Origin: CAWCUU01 sp963798855
GTDB lineage: Bacteria; Gemmatimonadota; Gemmatimonadetes; Longimicrobiales; RSA9
Assembly: GCA_963798855.1 (NCBI GenBank)
Contig: CAWCUU010000004.1
Span: 248,001-312,000 of the forward strand
DNA: 64,000 nucleotides
Direction of reading: 5' to 3'
Shown here in pieces: positions 43,920 through 53,597 of the stretch. The translations under genes and the position numbers were made by a program. The notes beneath the pieces were generated by a model. That model was not told the DNA's origin. It did not search any database and worked only from the letters and a program-made list of their open reading frames with translations. Positions within the stretch are counted from its first letter, which is position 1; each line of letters opens with the position of its first letter.

Positions 43920-44612
43920 TCACCCGTCGAGCCGCACGCCCACTTCGTCCAGGTGATTCAGCAGGTCGGCCGGGTCCTCGTAGACGCGGTAGGCGCCTGC
44001 CCGCTCCAGCTCGTCGGTGCCGTAACCGCCGGAGAGCAGTCCCACGCCTAGGGCACGGGCGCGGCGGGCGGCGAGCAGGTCCCAGACGCTGTCGCCGACC
44101 ACGATGGACTCGCCGATCGGTACGGCCAGCCGCTCCGCCGCGGCCAGGAACAGGTCCGGATCCGGCTTCGCATGGGCAACCAGGTCGCGCGTCACGATCG
44201 GCACGCCCGCAGGGACGTTCAGCGTATCGAGCAGTGGTCGGGCGCTCTCGATAAGCCCGCTGGTGGCGATCGCCCACGGCACGCCTGCATCCGTCAGCCA
44301 GGCGAGCAGCTCCCGAGCACCCGGAAGCGGGCGGACCTGCTCGGCGAGCCCTCGGAACGCCTCGGCATGGCCGCGCCGGATGCGTGCCGCCTCGTCGGGG
44401 CTCATGGGTCGGCCCGTCTCGCGCAGGAGCGCGTTGACGAAGAGCCCACCGCTCATGCCGATGCGCCGATGGATGCGCCACACGGAGAGCTGGATGCCTG
44501 CGTCCTCGAGCGCCTCCCGCCACGCAAGAACGTGCTGATAGACGCTATCGACGAGGGTCCCGTCCAGATCGAAGAGGAACGCCGGCTCGGTTCCGCTCCG
44601 CCGCGTGCTCAT
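43920..44612 (-). CDS. HAD-superfamily phosphatase (PGP/GS1-like)
   Basis: This is a 230-residue HAD hydrolase. The nucleophile motif is FLFDLDGTLVDS (DxDGT) at 11-22, with a four-helix cap (HVLAWREALEDAGIQLSVW...GMSGGLFVN), motif II WAIATSG, the lysine motif AKPDPDLFL and motif IV VVGDSVWDLLAARRA. This pattern fits subfamily I phosphatases such as beta-phosphoglucomutase or phosphoglycolate phosphatase; the substrate is unknown. GGAGG precedes the ATG. It lies upstream of the decayed fragment and is followed, across 75 bases, by the cytochrome gene on the same strand. Confidence 0.9.
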   Translation of the reverse strand: MSTRRSGTEPAFLFDLDGTLVDSVYQHVLAWREALEDAGIQLSVWRIHRRIGMSGGLFVNALLRETGRPMSPDEAARIRRGHAEAFRGLAEQVRPLPGARELLAWLTDAGVPWAIATSGLIESARPLLDTLNVPAGVPIVTRDLVAHAKPDPDLFLAAAERLAVPIGESIVVGDSVWDLLAARRARALGVGLLSGGYGTDELERAGAYRVYEDPADLLNHLDEVGVRLDG

Positions 44613-44687
44613 GGCACCTCCACGTCATGCCGGGATTGGGATCAGGTGCGGCCCGCCGGTCGGTGCGCACGCGGCGTGCCGAGCCAC

Positions 44688-45593
44688 CTAGCGGTTGCCG
44701 TACTCGCGCGCAGGCACGCTACGCAGGTACAGCCAGAGCGCGTGCAGCTCGTCGTCCGTCATCGCGGCGAAGCGACGCCAGGGCATGAAGCCGTCGATCA
44801 ACGACCCGTCCGGGCGCAGTCCCTGGCGCATCGCTCGCGTGAAGTCCGCCTCCTGCCACGATCCGATGGGACCGGCCACCGTCAGGTTCGAGGTTGGCGG
44901 CGTGCCCGGCGGTCCCGCGACGCGCCCGCCGGACAGTTGCAGCCCGTGGCAGCCACGGCAGCCGCTCACGTCGGCAAGGTAGCCGCCGTACTCCTTCGTC
45001 GAACCGATCGGGACGCCGTCGGAGAGCGGCACGTCGGGCGTCTTGTCGGCGACGAGGATCGGGAGGCGGCCCGACGCGAGCAGCGCGCGCCCAAGCAGTC
45101 GGATGCGGGTGGCGGGCAGCTCCCTGTCCACGGGCGGCCGCGCCTTGACGTAGGAGAGAACCGCGGCGAGATCCTGTCGACTGAGGTGCACGAACGTCTC
45201 ACTCGGCATGACGATGAGCGAGCGGCCATCCGGGCGCACGCCGTGCCGGATCGCGCGGATCCAGTCCTCGTCGAGCAGGGTCGCGCCGACGCCACCGCGT
45301 CCCGTCGTCAGGTTGGGGCCGACGATGATGCCCATGAGGCCGGCGTCGGCGTAGACCTTCCCACCGAGGTCGTCGCCGTGACACTCGGCGCAGCTCGCGA
45401 TCACGTGCGCGAGGTGCGCGCCGCGGCCGAGCGTCGCGCTGTCCTCGCCGAGCGCGATCGGCGGGTCGGCTGCTACCGCATGCACGCGCTTCAGCCTGAC
45501 CTCGCTCACGCCGTAGGCGACGCCGAGCGCCAGGCCGAGGAGGACGACGACCAGCAGCACCGTCACGGCGATCCAGCGGACCGCACCGGGCAT
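44688..45593 (-). CDS. Membrane-anchored diheme cytochrome c
   Basis: This is a 301-residue protein with an N-terminal membrane anchor (residues 7-29) and two CxxCH heme sites: CAECH at 68-72 and CRGCH at 212-216. Each domain has a Met-type axial-ligand candidate (SLIVMPSETF and DGFMPWRRF). It should transfer electrons on the outer side of the membrane. The C-terminal half ends in a helix (DDELHALWLYLRSVPA) typical of c-type domains. No oxidase subunit is nearby, so the partner is unknown. It is divergent from the YCII gene. Confidence 0.9.
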   Translation of the reverse strand: MPGAVRWIAVTVLLVVVLLGLALGVAYGVSEVRLKRVHAVAADPPIALGEDSATLGRGAHLAHVIASCAECHGDDLGGKVYADAGLMGIIVGPNLTTGRGGVGATLLDEDWIRAIRHGVRPDGRSLIVMPSETFVHLSRQDLAAVLSYVKARPPVDRELPATRIRLLGRALLASGRLPILVADKTPDVPLSDGVPIGSTKEYGGYLADVSGCRGCHGLQLSGGRVAGPPGTPPTSNLTVAGPIGSWQEADFTRAMRQGLRPDGSLIDGFMPWRRFAAMTDDELHALWLYLRSVPAREYGNR

Positions 45594-45741
45594 GGACTCC
45601 TCCGTGGCTCACGGGTATGGTGACGGGTGTGGGACCGGGGACCGGATGTGTGCGGGGCGGGCCGTGGAGGGCGGCCTTGCGCGAGGCGTCCCCGTCGCAG
45701 ACCATTCGGCTGGACAACACTCTAGCGTACCGAGCACTCCG

Positions 45742-46155
45742 ATGGCAACGACCTCCTCCGAATTCCTGTTGATCATTCGAGAATCGACCCCCGAGGCGTA
45801 CGGGGCCATGACCGCGGATCAGCGCCGCGAGTCGATGGACGAGTGGAACGCCTGGGTGGACGGGATGGTCGCGCGCGGCAAGGTCCAGCGCGGCGACCCG
45901 CTGCAGGCCGGCGGCAGGGTCGTGTCCGGTCCCCGCGGCGAGCGCATCCTCGACGGGCCTTTCGCGGAGGCGAAGGAGGTCGTCGGCGGCTACTTCGTGA
46001 TCTCGGCGGCGGGCATGGACGAGGTCACGGCCCTCGTGCAACAGTGCCCGAACCTCAAGCACGGCATGACGATCGAGATCCGGCCGATCGCGGACGCGTG
46101 CCACCTCGCACTCTCGCTCGGCTGGCAGACGATGCGAGAGCCGGGCCGCGAGTAG
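45742..46155 (+). CDS. YCII-related (DGPF) protein
   Basis: This is a 137-residue cytoplasmic protein of the YCII family. The core motif DGPFAEAKEVVGGYFVI is at about 71-88, with EFLLIIRESTPEAYGAMTADQ at the start of the ferredoxin-like fold. Such proteins often accompany ECF sigma factors and lack known activity. The upstream frame to 45592 has no family similarity, so the ATG at 45742 is used; the ribosome site is poor. It is convergent with the SRPBCC gene, separated by 25 bases. Confidence 0.85.
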   Translation: MATTSSEFLLIIRESTPEAYGAMTADQRRESMDEWNAWVDGMVARGKVQRGDPLQAGGRVVSGPRGERILDGPFAEAKEVVGGYFVISAAGMDEVTALVQQCPNLKHGMTIEIRPIADACHLALSLGWQTMREPGRE

Positions 46156-46180
46156 CGGCCCGTTCGGGCTCCGTCGCTTG

Positions 46181-46756
46181 TCACGAGCTTGAGACCGCCG
46201 AACCCGGCGCTGGCGGCCGGACTGCGGTTTGCTGCTCCGCGATGCGCTTCAGCCCCTCGAGGCCCTGCTCGAACTCGCCGCCGAGAACGCGGTCCATGTC
46301 GACGAACAACGAGATCGCCTTGCCGACGAACGTCTGCTCACCGCTCATCGCCCAGGTCACGACGACGCCGCCCTCGGCGGAGGCGCGCAGCGACAGCTCG
46401 ATTCGATTCGTCGCCTTGAAAGGCCGGATGAATTCCGCGCGCACGACGACGCGCTCGTTCGGCGCCACATCCGTCATCGTCAGGCGGCCCTCGCCGGTCT
46501 TGCCGCCGGCGTAGTGATAGACCGAGCCACGACCCACAGGCGGCCCCGAGTACGTCCGGCGCAGCCGTGGATCAGCGTTTTCGAAGGGCGACCAGTCGCG
46601 CCACCGACGGAAATCGTCCAGCTGCGCGAAGACCAGCCCGGCGGGCGCGGCGATCGACTCGCTACGCGCGACGTGGAACGAGCTCGGCCGCGTCAGAATG
46701 GCGATCAGCAGGATGACCGCCAGAGCCAGCACTCCCAGCGTGATTCTCGCGAGCAT
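46181..46756 (-). CDS. SRPBCC/polyketide cyclase-like protein
   Basis: This is a 191-residue START-fold (SRPBCC) protein with an N-terminal membrane segment (ARITLGVLALAVILLIAILTRP). The domain starts FHVARSESIAAPAGLVFAQLDDFRRWRDWSPF and contains TYSGPPVGRGSVYHYAG, typical of the Polyketide_cyc family. It binds a hydrophobic ligand, which is not known. GGAGG precedes the ATG. The gene sits next to, and convergent with, the YCII gene. Confidence 0.85.
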   Translation of the reverse strand: MLARITLGVLALAVILLIAILTRPSSFHVARSESIAAPAGLVFAQLDDFRRWRDWSPFENADPRLRRTYSGPPVGRGSVYHYAGGKTGEGRLTMTDVAPNERVVVRAEFIRPFKATNRIELSLRASAEGGVVVTWAMSGEQTFVGKAISLFVDMDRVLGGEFEQGLEGLKRIAEQQTAVRPPAPGSAVSSS

Positions 46757-47013
46757 GTGAAACCTCCAGGTGCAGGCGGCACCGGCTCGTGCCGCAGGGT
46801 CCGAGGCGGGCGATCGGCCCGCCCTCCACTCTGACGACGAGCGGCCGGACGCCGGATCGACACGCCGAGCTCCGGTCCGATCCGCGCAGCGGGATCACGT
46901 CCGCTGCCAGGACCGCCCAAGAAATGCTTTGTCCTCCGAGCCGATCGTTCTTACCATGGGGGATGGCTGCACCCGCAGCTTCTCCCTGAAAGACCGCGTA
47001 GTTGGAGGTCGCG

Positions 47014-48495
47014 ATGGCCCGGCGGATCGAGGTTCCGCACGCCCTCACCCTCGATGACTACGAGGCGGTGGCGCATCTCGCGCCGACCGTCCGAGAGCTG
47101 CGAGTCGAGGCGTCGCTGATGGCGCCCCGGCTGCGAGGGCGCACCGTCTGGATGGTGAACTCGACCGAGAGCGGCGGCGGCGTGGCCGAGATGCTGCCGC
47201 ACGTCGTGACGCTGCTGCGCGATCTCGACGTGGCGGCCGAGTGGGCGGTGATCGAGACCGACCGCGCGGACTTCTTCGCGGTCACCAAGCGTCTCCACAA
47301 CCTGATCCACGGCGTCGGCTCGCCCGATCTCGCCGCCGAGGACCGAGCGGCCTTCGAGGCGGTGAACCGCGAAAACGCCGCGGAGCTGCTGCGCTGGCTC
47401 AAGCCGCGCGACATCCTCGTCGTGCACGACCCGCAGCCGATGCCGCTCGCCGCCCTGCTCAGAGCGGAGATGCCGTCGTTGCGCACCGTCTGGCGCTGCC
47501 ACATCGGCCTCGACGAGCAGCTGCCGCAGACCCGCTCCGCGTGGGAGTTCCTCGAGCCGTACGCCGCCGCGTACGACCACGCCGTCTTCTCCGCCACCGA
47601 GTACATTCCGCCGTACTTCAGCACCCGCGCGAGCCTGATCTACCCCGCGATCGACCCGCTCAACGACAAGAACCGACACCTGCCGCTGCACAAGCTCGTC
47701 GGCGTCCTCGTCAATTCGGCGCTCACCACGAACCCCGGGCCCGTCCTCACGCCGACCTATCCCCGGGTCGCCCAGCGCCTGCAGCCCTCGGGCGAGTTCG
47801 CACCCGCGAACATGAGCGAGGACATCGGCCTCATCACCCGGCCCATCGTGACACAGATCTCGCGCTGGGACCGCCTCAAGGGCTTCGCCCCGCTGATCCG
47901 CGCCTTCGCGGAGCTGAAGGCGAAGCTCTACGACGGCCGCGCGAATGGCCGCGGCACCTTCCACCGCCGCCGGCTCGAGCTCGCGCGGCTCGTCCTCGCC
48001 GGGCCCGACCCCGACTCCGTCGCTGACGACCCCGAAGGCCTCGACGTGCTCGACGAGCTGAAGTCGCTCTACACCTCCCTCCCCGAGGACGCGCAGCGCG
48101 ACATCGCGCTGCTCGCGCTGCCCATGCGCGACCGCGCTCAGAACGCGATCATGGTCAACGCGCTGCAGCGGGCGAGCTCGGTGGTTGTCCAGAACTCACT
48201 TCGCGAAGGCTTCGGCCTCACCGTGACGGAGGCCATGTGGAAGGGCATTCCCGTGCTGTCCAACTCCCGCGCCTGTGGCCCCCGCCAGCAGCTCCGCGAC
48301 GGGCTCGACGGTCGCCTGATCGAGAACCCGGAGGACGGAAGCGAGCTCGCCCGCACGATCGACGAGATGCTCGCCGAGCCGAAGCTCCGTCAGACCTGGG
48401 GCGGCGCCGCACAGCGCCGCGCGCACGATCACTTCCTGCTCTTCGGCCAGCTGCGCGGCTGGCTCGGCGTACTGACGGGGGTCGCGGCGGGGTAG
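47014..48495 (+). CDS. Trehalose synthase-type GT4 glycosyltransferase (TreT-like)
   Basis: This is a 493-residue GT4 retaining glycosyltransferase similar to TreT trehalose glycosyltransferring synthase, which joins glucose from a nucleotide sugar to glucose. Blocks include VNSTESGGGVAEMLP (the N-domain substrate loop), DILVVHDPQPMPLAAL, WRCHIGLDE, ISRWDRLKGF, and the C-domain donor site SLREGFGLTVTEAMWKGIPVL, with E7E-type ExFGLxxxE. No trehalose phosphatase is adjacent. Trehalose made this way may protect against drying. GGAGG lies before the ATG at 47014. Confidence 0.88.
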   Translation: MARRIEVPHALTLDDYEAVAHLAPTVRELRVEASLMAPRLRGRTVWMVNSTESGGGVAEMLPHVVTLLRDLDVAAEWAVIETDRADFFAVTKRLHNLIHGVGSPDLAAEDRAAFEAVNRENAAELLRWLKPRDILVVHDPQPMPLAALLRAEMPSLRTVWRCHIGLDEQLPQTRSAWEFLEPYAAAYDHAVFSATEYIPPYFSTRASLIYPAIDPLNDKNRHLPLHKLVGVLVNSALTTNPGPVLTPTYPRVAQRLQPSGEFAPANMSEDIGLITRPIVTQISRWDRLKGFAPLIRAFAELKAKLYDGRANGRGTFHRRRLELARLVLAGPDPDSVADDPEGLDVLDELKSLYTSLPEDAQRDIALLALPMRDRAQNAIMVNALQRASSVVVQNSLREGFGLTVTEAMWKGIPVLSNSRACGPRQQLRDGLDGRLIENPEDGSELARTIDEMLAEPKLRQTWGGAAQRRAHDHFLLFGQLRGWLGVLTGVAAG

Positions 48496-48532
48496 GGAGC
48501 CCTCCTTGCGTCGGCGTCCGCCGGCCATATTA

Positions 48533-48545
48533 TAGACAATGTCTA
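48533..48545. promoter_or_regulatory. Palindrome upstream of a PadR-like gene
   Basis: TAGACAATGTCTA is a perfect dyad (TAGACA-A-TGTCTA) in an AT-rich gap 70 bases before the PadR-like start. It is a good candidate operator for the regulator that follows. Confidence 0.6.
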
Positions 48546-48614
48546 ATTAATGGCGCGCACCCGCGTGCGCCGCCGTTTCACTGCAAGTGTCCGACGCCAG
48601 GAGCGCGATCCCTC

Positions 48615-48932
48615 ATGCCCGGTGAGCTGGAGCAGCTGGTGCTGCTCGCGCTGATGCGGCTGGATACGGGTGCCGACGCGCGCGCGGTCGCGGACGAGCT
48701 GAAGGAGCGGGCGGCCCGCGAGGTACTGCTTGCGACGCTGCACCGGACGCTCGCGCGGCTCGAGGAGAAGGGGCTCGTCGCGTCGCGAATGGGGGAGCCG
48801 ACGGCGCGGCGGGGCGGCCGGCGGCGTAGGCACTGGTCGATCACGTCGGCGGGCCGGCAGGAAGTGGCGGCGGCGGTGGAGGCGCTGCGCCGCCTGTCGA
48901 GCGGGCTCGAGCTGGGCTGGGACACCGCGTGA
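48615..48932 (+). CDS. PadR-like helix-turn-helix regulator
   Basis: This is a 105-residue winged-helix protein. EQLVLLALMRLDTGADARAV, a REVLLATLHRTLARLEEKGLVASRM recognition block and HWSITSAGRQEVAAAVEAL match the PadR type with a short C-terminus. GTGA overlap ties it to the ADOP permease that follows, the common repressor-transporter arrangement. A perfect 13-base dyad lies upstream. The ribosome site AGGAG is 13 bases from the ATG, somewhat far; an upstream frame has no similarity. Confidence 0.85.
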   Translation: MPGELEQLVLLALMRLDTGADARAVADELKERAAREVLLATLHRTLARLEEKGLVASRMGEPTARRGGRRRRHWSITSAGRQEVAAAVEALRRLSSGLELGWDTA

Positions 48933-51564
48933 GCCAACCTCGTCCGCCCGCGCTCGCCCTGCGGCTGCTGGAGGCACGCCTCGGTCCGGAGGACGCCGAG
49001 GCGTTCATCGGCGACCTGCTCGAGGAGTACCGCGAACGCGCGGCGTTCACGCCGGTTCGGGCGAGGCTGCGCTTCTGGCGCGAGGCGGTGACGGGCGCGG
49101 TGCTGCTGCGCTCGCGCGAGCATCCTTCTCCCTTCCCCGCGGAGGCCATCATGCGCTCGTTCTTATCCGACATGAGATACGGGGCGCGGCTGCTGCGCCG
49201 GGCCCCGGGCTTCGCGTTGCTGTGCACGGCGACGCTGGCGCTCGCGATCGGCGCGACGACGGTGGTGTTCAGCGTGGTGAACCCGGTGCTGCTGCGCTCG
49301 CTGCCGTATCCGCATCCGGACCGGCTCTTTGCCGTGTGGGAGCGGGAGCGCGACGGGTCGCCGAGCAACGTCGGATGGGAGACCTACAGGGACTTCGCGG
49401 AGCACACGAGCTCGGTGGCGTCGATCGCGGTCACGGGGACGTGGCAGCCGACGCTGACGGAAGGCGAGGACGCCCAGCGGCTCGAAGGCGGGCGCGTGTC
49501 GTGGATGTACTTCCGGACGCTGGGCGTGCGCCCGGCGCTGGGGCGCGATTTCACGGAGACCGACGACGTCCCGGCGAACAACCACATCATCATCCTCAGC
49601 CACGGTCTGTGGGCGCGGCGCTTCGGCTCCGACACGGATCTGGTCGGGGCGACGATCTCGCTCGACGGCAGGCCGTACACGGTCGCGGGCGTGATGCCGG
49701 CCGGGTTCGAGGACGTGCTCTCACCGACGGCCGACCTGTGGCGGGTGCTGGGCTACAATGCTTCGCTGTCGTACGCCTGCCGGTCGTGCAGGCACCTGCG
49801 CATGATCGCGCGGCTGCGTCCGGGCGTGGAGGCCGGGACGGCGAACGCCGAGATGGATCGCGTCTTCCACCTGATGGTGGCCGCGCATCCGGACGAGTAC
49901 GCGACGACCGGCGTGCTGATGATCGACGCGCAGAGCTGGGCGACGAAGGACCTTCGTCCGATCCTGTACGCCGTAGTCGGCGCGGTCGCGCTGCTGCTGT
50001 TGCTGGCGGTGGCGAACGTGACGAGCCTGCAGCTCACCCGGATGATGCGGCGCGAGGGCGAGTTCGCGATCCGAGCGGCGCTCGGAGCCGCTCGCGGGCG
50101 GGTCGCGAGTCAGCTTCTCGCGGAGGGAACGCTCGTCGCGGCGCTGGGCGGCGCGTCCGGGCTCGCGGTCGCGCTCGTCGCGCTGCCGCTGCTGAAGGCG
50201 AGGCTGCCGGAGGAGCTGCCGCGGCTCGGGGCGATCCACGTCGACCTCGCGGCGGCCGGAGTCGCGGCGGCGATCACGCTGCTGCTCGCCCTGCTGGTGG
50301 GGCTCGCGCCGCTCTGGGCGTGGGGGCGGGCACCGGCGGCCGAGTCCATGCGCAGCGGTGTACGGCTCACCGGCTCGCGCCGACGCCTCGCGCGCGCGGC
50401 GCTCGTCGTGGCCGAGGTCGCGGTGGCGGTGACGCTGCTGCAGGGCGCGGGGCTGCTATCGCGGACGCTGATGGATCTGCTGTCGGTGGACGTCGGCTTC
50501 GACCCGTCGCACCTCGTGACGATGCAGGTCCAGTCTACCGGGCCTCGATACGCGGAGGACGCAGCCATCTATGCGAACCACCAGCGCGTTGTCGACGCCG
50601 TCGGGGCCGTCCCCGGCGTAGACGCTGCAGCGCTGGCGTCGCAGCTGCCGCTCGGCGGCGGCTTCGACCGCTACGGCATCCAGGCCCAGGACAAGCCGCT
50701 GCCGAATCCGGAGCTCGCCCCCTCCGCCGACCGCTACGCCGTCTCGGGCGATTTCCTCGCTACCATGCGCATCCCGATCCTGAAAGGGCGAGGCTTCACC
50801 CACGCCGAGCTGCAGGACTCCGTGCCGCACGTCGTGCTCGTGAGCGCTTCGCTCGCCCGGCGCATCTGGCCAGGCGAGGACCCCGTCGGCAGGCATGTCC
50901 GCCTCGGCGATCCGAACGGGCCGTGGCGCACCGTGGTCGGTGTCGCCGGCGATATCCGTCACACCGGCCTCGACGACGCCGTGACCCAGCAGATCTACAT
51001 CCCCGAGCGCCAGTGGTTTAGCGAGAGCCAATGGTCCTCGTCGCGCGCACCACCGGCGACCCGGCCGCGCTCGCGCCGCTCATCCGACAGGCCGTTCGCT
51101 CCGCCGATCCAACCCAGCCGGTCATCGGCGTGACGACAATGCGCCGCGTCGTGTCCGCGTCGGTCGCGCAACGAACGCTCGCGCTGCTGCTCTTCGGCGG
51201 GTTCGCCGCCGTCGCGCTGCTGATGGCCGCGGCCGGCATCTACGGCGCGCTGGCCGGGACGGTCACCGAGCGCAGGCGAGAGATGGGCGTGCGTCTCGCG
51301 CTCGGCGCATCCCCGCGCGCTCTGCTGCGTGGCGTCCTCGAGAGCGGCGGTCGCCTCGCCGGGCTCGGCCTCGCCGTCGGCGTCGCGGGCGCGGTGGCCG
51401 TCGGCCGGCTGCTCGGCGGCCTGCTGTACGGCGTGCCCGGAACCGATCCGCTGACGCTCGCCGTCGTCGTCGCGCTGCTGGGCGTCGTCGCGATGCTGGC
51501 CTGTCTGATCCCCGCGCTGCGGGCCTCCGGCGTGGATCCGGCGACGGCCCTGCGCGCTGAGTGA
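48929..51564 (+). pseudogene. ADOP-type ABC transporter permease, frameshifted near 51030
   Basis: This permease would have about 878 residues. The GTG start overlaps the stop of the PadR-like gene. The prefix domain (LLEARLGPEDAEAFIGDLLEEYRERA), the first helix (FALLCTATLALAIGATTVVFSV), the first FtsX triplet (about 345-480) and the second periplasmic domain up to YIPERQWFSES are in one frame. Near 51025-51031 the frame shifts, and the rest (MVLVARTTGDPAALAPLIRQ to LRASGVDPATALRAE, with the last three helices) is in the next frame. One missing base is sufficient. Without the final helices the protein would be inactive. It may be a real decay or an assembly error. Confidence 0.85.
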
Positions 51565-51579
51565 GAAGGCGCTGTACCA

Positions 51580-52092
51580 ATGAGCGCGCGGCGTCTTGCC
51601 CTCGGCCTCGTGACCGCCGCGACGCTGGCCATCGCGGTGGCGTACGCGTCGGCCTTCCTGCCCGGCGGCGCGCCGGCGTGGGCGCCGTGGTGTCTCGCGA
51701 TGGGGACGTCGGCGATCATGGTGGGCATGATGCTGCTCGGCGCCTCCCGGCGCGGCGGAGTCGGCCGCCTCGGCTGGGTCTTCCTGCTGGTCTTCCTGTG
51801 GGTCGCGGCGGGGTTCGCGGTGCTGCTGGCGCTTCCCGCGGCCGATCCCGCGGAGGCGACGCTGTGGCTGGGGCTGCCGCCGCGAGCGGCCGTGCTGATG
51901 TACGGCATCGGCCTGGCCCCCCTGCTCGTGGTGCCGGTGGCGTACGCGTTCACGTTCGACCGTCTCACGCTGGGAGAGGCGGACCTGGAGCGCGTCCGTG
52001 CCGCCGGCGGTCGGACGAGCGCGGGGTCGGGAGCGAACGCGGGGGCGGGGGACGATGACTCCGCGGCCAGCGGACGGGGCGAGGTCCCATGA
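51580..52092 (+). CDS. Small membrane protein linked to a sodium symporter
   Basis: This is a 170-residue protein with four membrane segments (about 7-28, 36-55, 66-85 and 103-125) and a hydrophilic Gly/Ser/Asp tail. No family is recognised; similar small proteins precede SSS symporters and may be accessory subunits. Its stop overlaps the ATG of the symporter (ATGA), which couples translation. It starts 16 bases after the permease gene. Confidence 0.75.
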   Translation: MSARRLALGLVTAATLAIAVAYASAFLPGGAPAWAPWCLAMGTSAIMVGMMLLGASRRGGVGRLGWVFLLVFLWVAAGFAVLLALPAADPAEATLWLGLPPRAAVLMYGIGLAPLLVVPVAYAFTFDRLTLGEADLERVRAAGGRTSAGSGANAGAGDDDSAASGRGEVP

Positions 52093-53597
52093 GGCTCCTC
52101 GCGCTGCAGAGCTCGCTGCCGCAGCTCACGGAGCCGACGATCGTCGCCGTGGCGCTCGTCTACTTCGCGGTCGTCGCAGCGATCGGCGCGTGGGCTTCAC
52201 GGCGCACGCGCACCGTCAGCGACTTCTTCGTCGCCGGAAAGGGCGTAGGCCTGTTCGCGCTGACGCTCGCCTCGATGTCCGCGACGCTGTCCGGCTTCGC
52301 GTTCATCGGCGGCCCCGGGCTTATCTACGCGCTCGGGCTCGGCGCGATGCACATCGTGCTGCCGGCGGCGCTGACCGGCGCGATGGGCGCCTGGGTGCTG
52401 GCGAAGCGGATGCGGCTGCTGGCGGAGGTACGGCCGATGATCACGGTGCCGGACGCGATCGGCGCCCGCTACGGCTCGCGCACGGCGCAGGGGCTCGCGG
52501 GGCTCGCGATCCTGGTCGCGGTGATCGGCTACATGGCGACGAACATCCTCGCGCTCGGCATCGTGATCGACGCGATCTTCGACGTCGGCCGCGTCCCGGG
52601 CATCTGGCTCGGCTTGACGGTGGTGCTCGCGTACTCGGCGGCGGGCGGGATCCTGGCGGGCGTTTACACGGACGTCTTCCAGGGCAGCCTGATGGCGCTC
52701 GCCTCGCTGCTCGTGTTCCTGTTCGTGCTACGGCTGGGGCACGGGCTCGGTGGCATCTCGCACACGATCCTGGCGGCCGACCCCGCGTTCCTCTCGCCGT
52801 GGGGGAAGATGGCACCGCTCGCGGCGATCTCCTTCTTCTTCGTCTTCGGCCTCGGCTCGCTCGGCCAGCCGCACGTCATCCACAAGTTCTACATGCTGCG
52901 CGACCCACGGCGCCTGAAGTGGTATCCGCTGCTCGCCACCGGCGCGATGATCCTGACGCTGCTCCTTTACTTCGGCGTCGGCGTCGCGGTCAAGGCGCTG
53001 GTCGTGCGCGGCGAGCTCCCCCCGCTGGCCAGCCCCGACGACGCCACTCCCACGTTCCTGTTGCGCTACACGCCCGTGCTCCTCGCCGGCATCGTCTTCG
53101 CCGGCGTCGCCGCCGCGATCATGAGCACCGTGAACGCGTTCCTCAGCATTGGCGCGGCCGCGCTGACGCACGACCTGCCGGTCGCGCTGGGCTGGAAGCG
53201 GAACGACGAGTTGCGCGGCGGCCGCATCGCGACCGTGGTGCTCGCGGTGCTCGCGGCGCTGCTCGCCCAGCTGTCCGGGACGCTCGTCGCGTTCCTCGGG
53301 ATCTTCGGCTGGGGACTCTTCGCGTCCACGCTCGTACCCGCGCTCGCGCTGGGACTGAACTGGACCGGCGCGACGCGGCAGGGCGCGATCGCCTCCATCG
53401 GCACGGGGCTCGCCTTCACGCTGCTGTTCGAGAGCCTCGGCTACTTCCACGTCTACGACTTCCCGACCGGAGTCACGGTCTCGGGCGCGTCGCTCGTGCT
53501 GTCGCTGCTCGTCTTCCTGCTCGTCTCGAAGGCGCCGTGGAGGCGGCCGGCGGGCGACGACATCGCCGCGGACGTGCGGCTGATCATGGAGGTCTGA
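52089..53597 (+). CDS. Sodium:solute symporter family (SSS) transporter
   Basis: This is a 502-residue integral membrane protein with about thirteen helices. Family motifs include SDFFVAGKGVGLFALTLASMSATLSGFAFIGGPGL in the unwound first helices, GVYTDVFQGSLM, GSLGQPHVIHKFYM and AAAIMSTVNAFLSIGAAALTHD. The usual sodium-site serines are present in the AAIMSTVNAFL segment. The substrate could be a sugar, amino acid or monocarboxylate. It is co-translated with the small membrane protein upstream and converges on the multicopper oxidase across repeat array H. Confidence 0.92.
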   Translation: MRLLALQSSLPQLTEPTIVAVALVYFAVVAAIGAWASRRTRTVSDFFVAGKGVGLFALTLASMSATLSGFAFIGGPGLIYALGLGAMHIVLPAALTGAMGAWVLAKRMRLLAEVRPMITVPDAIGARYGSRTAQGLAGLAILVAVIGYMATNILALGIVIDAIFDVGRVPGIWLGLTVVLAYSAAGGILAGVYTDVFQGSLMALASLLVFLFVLRLGHGLGGISHTILAADPAFLSPWGKMAPLAAISFFFVFGLGSLGQPHVIHKFYMLRDPRRLKWYPLLATGAMILTLLLYFGVGVAVKALVVRGELPPLASPDDATPTFLLRYTPVLLAGIVFAGVAAAIMSTVNAFLSIGAAALTHDLPVALGWKRNDELRGGRIATVVLAVLAALLAQLSGTLVAFLGIFGWGLFASTLVPALALGLNWTGATRQGAIASIGTGLAFTLLFESLGYFHVYDFPTGVTVSGASLVLSLLVFLLVSKAPWRRPAGDDIAADVRLIMEV

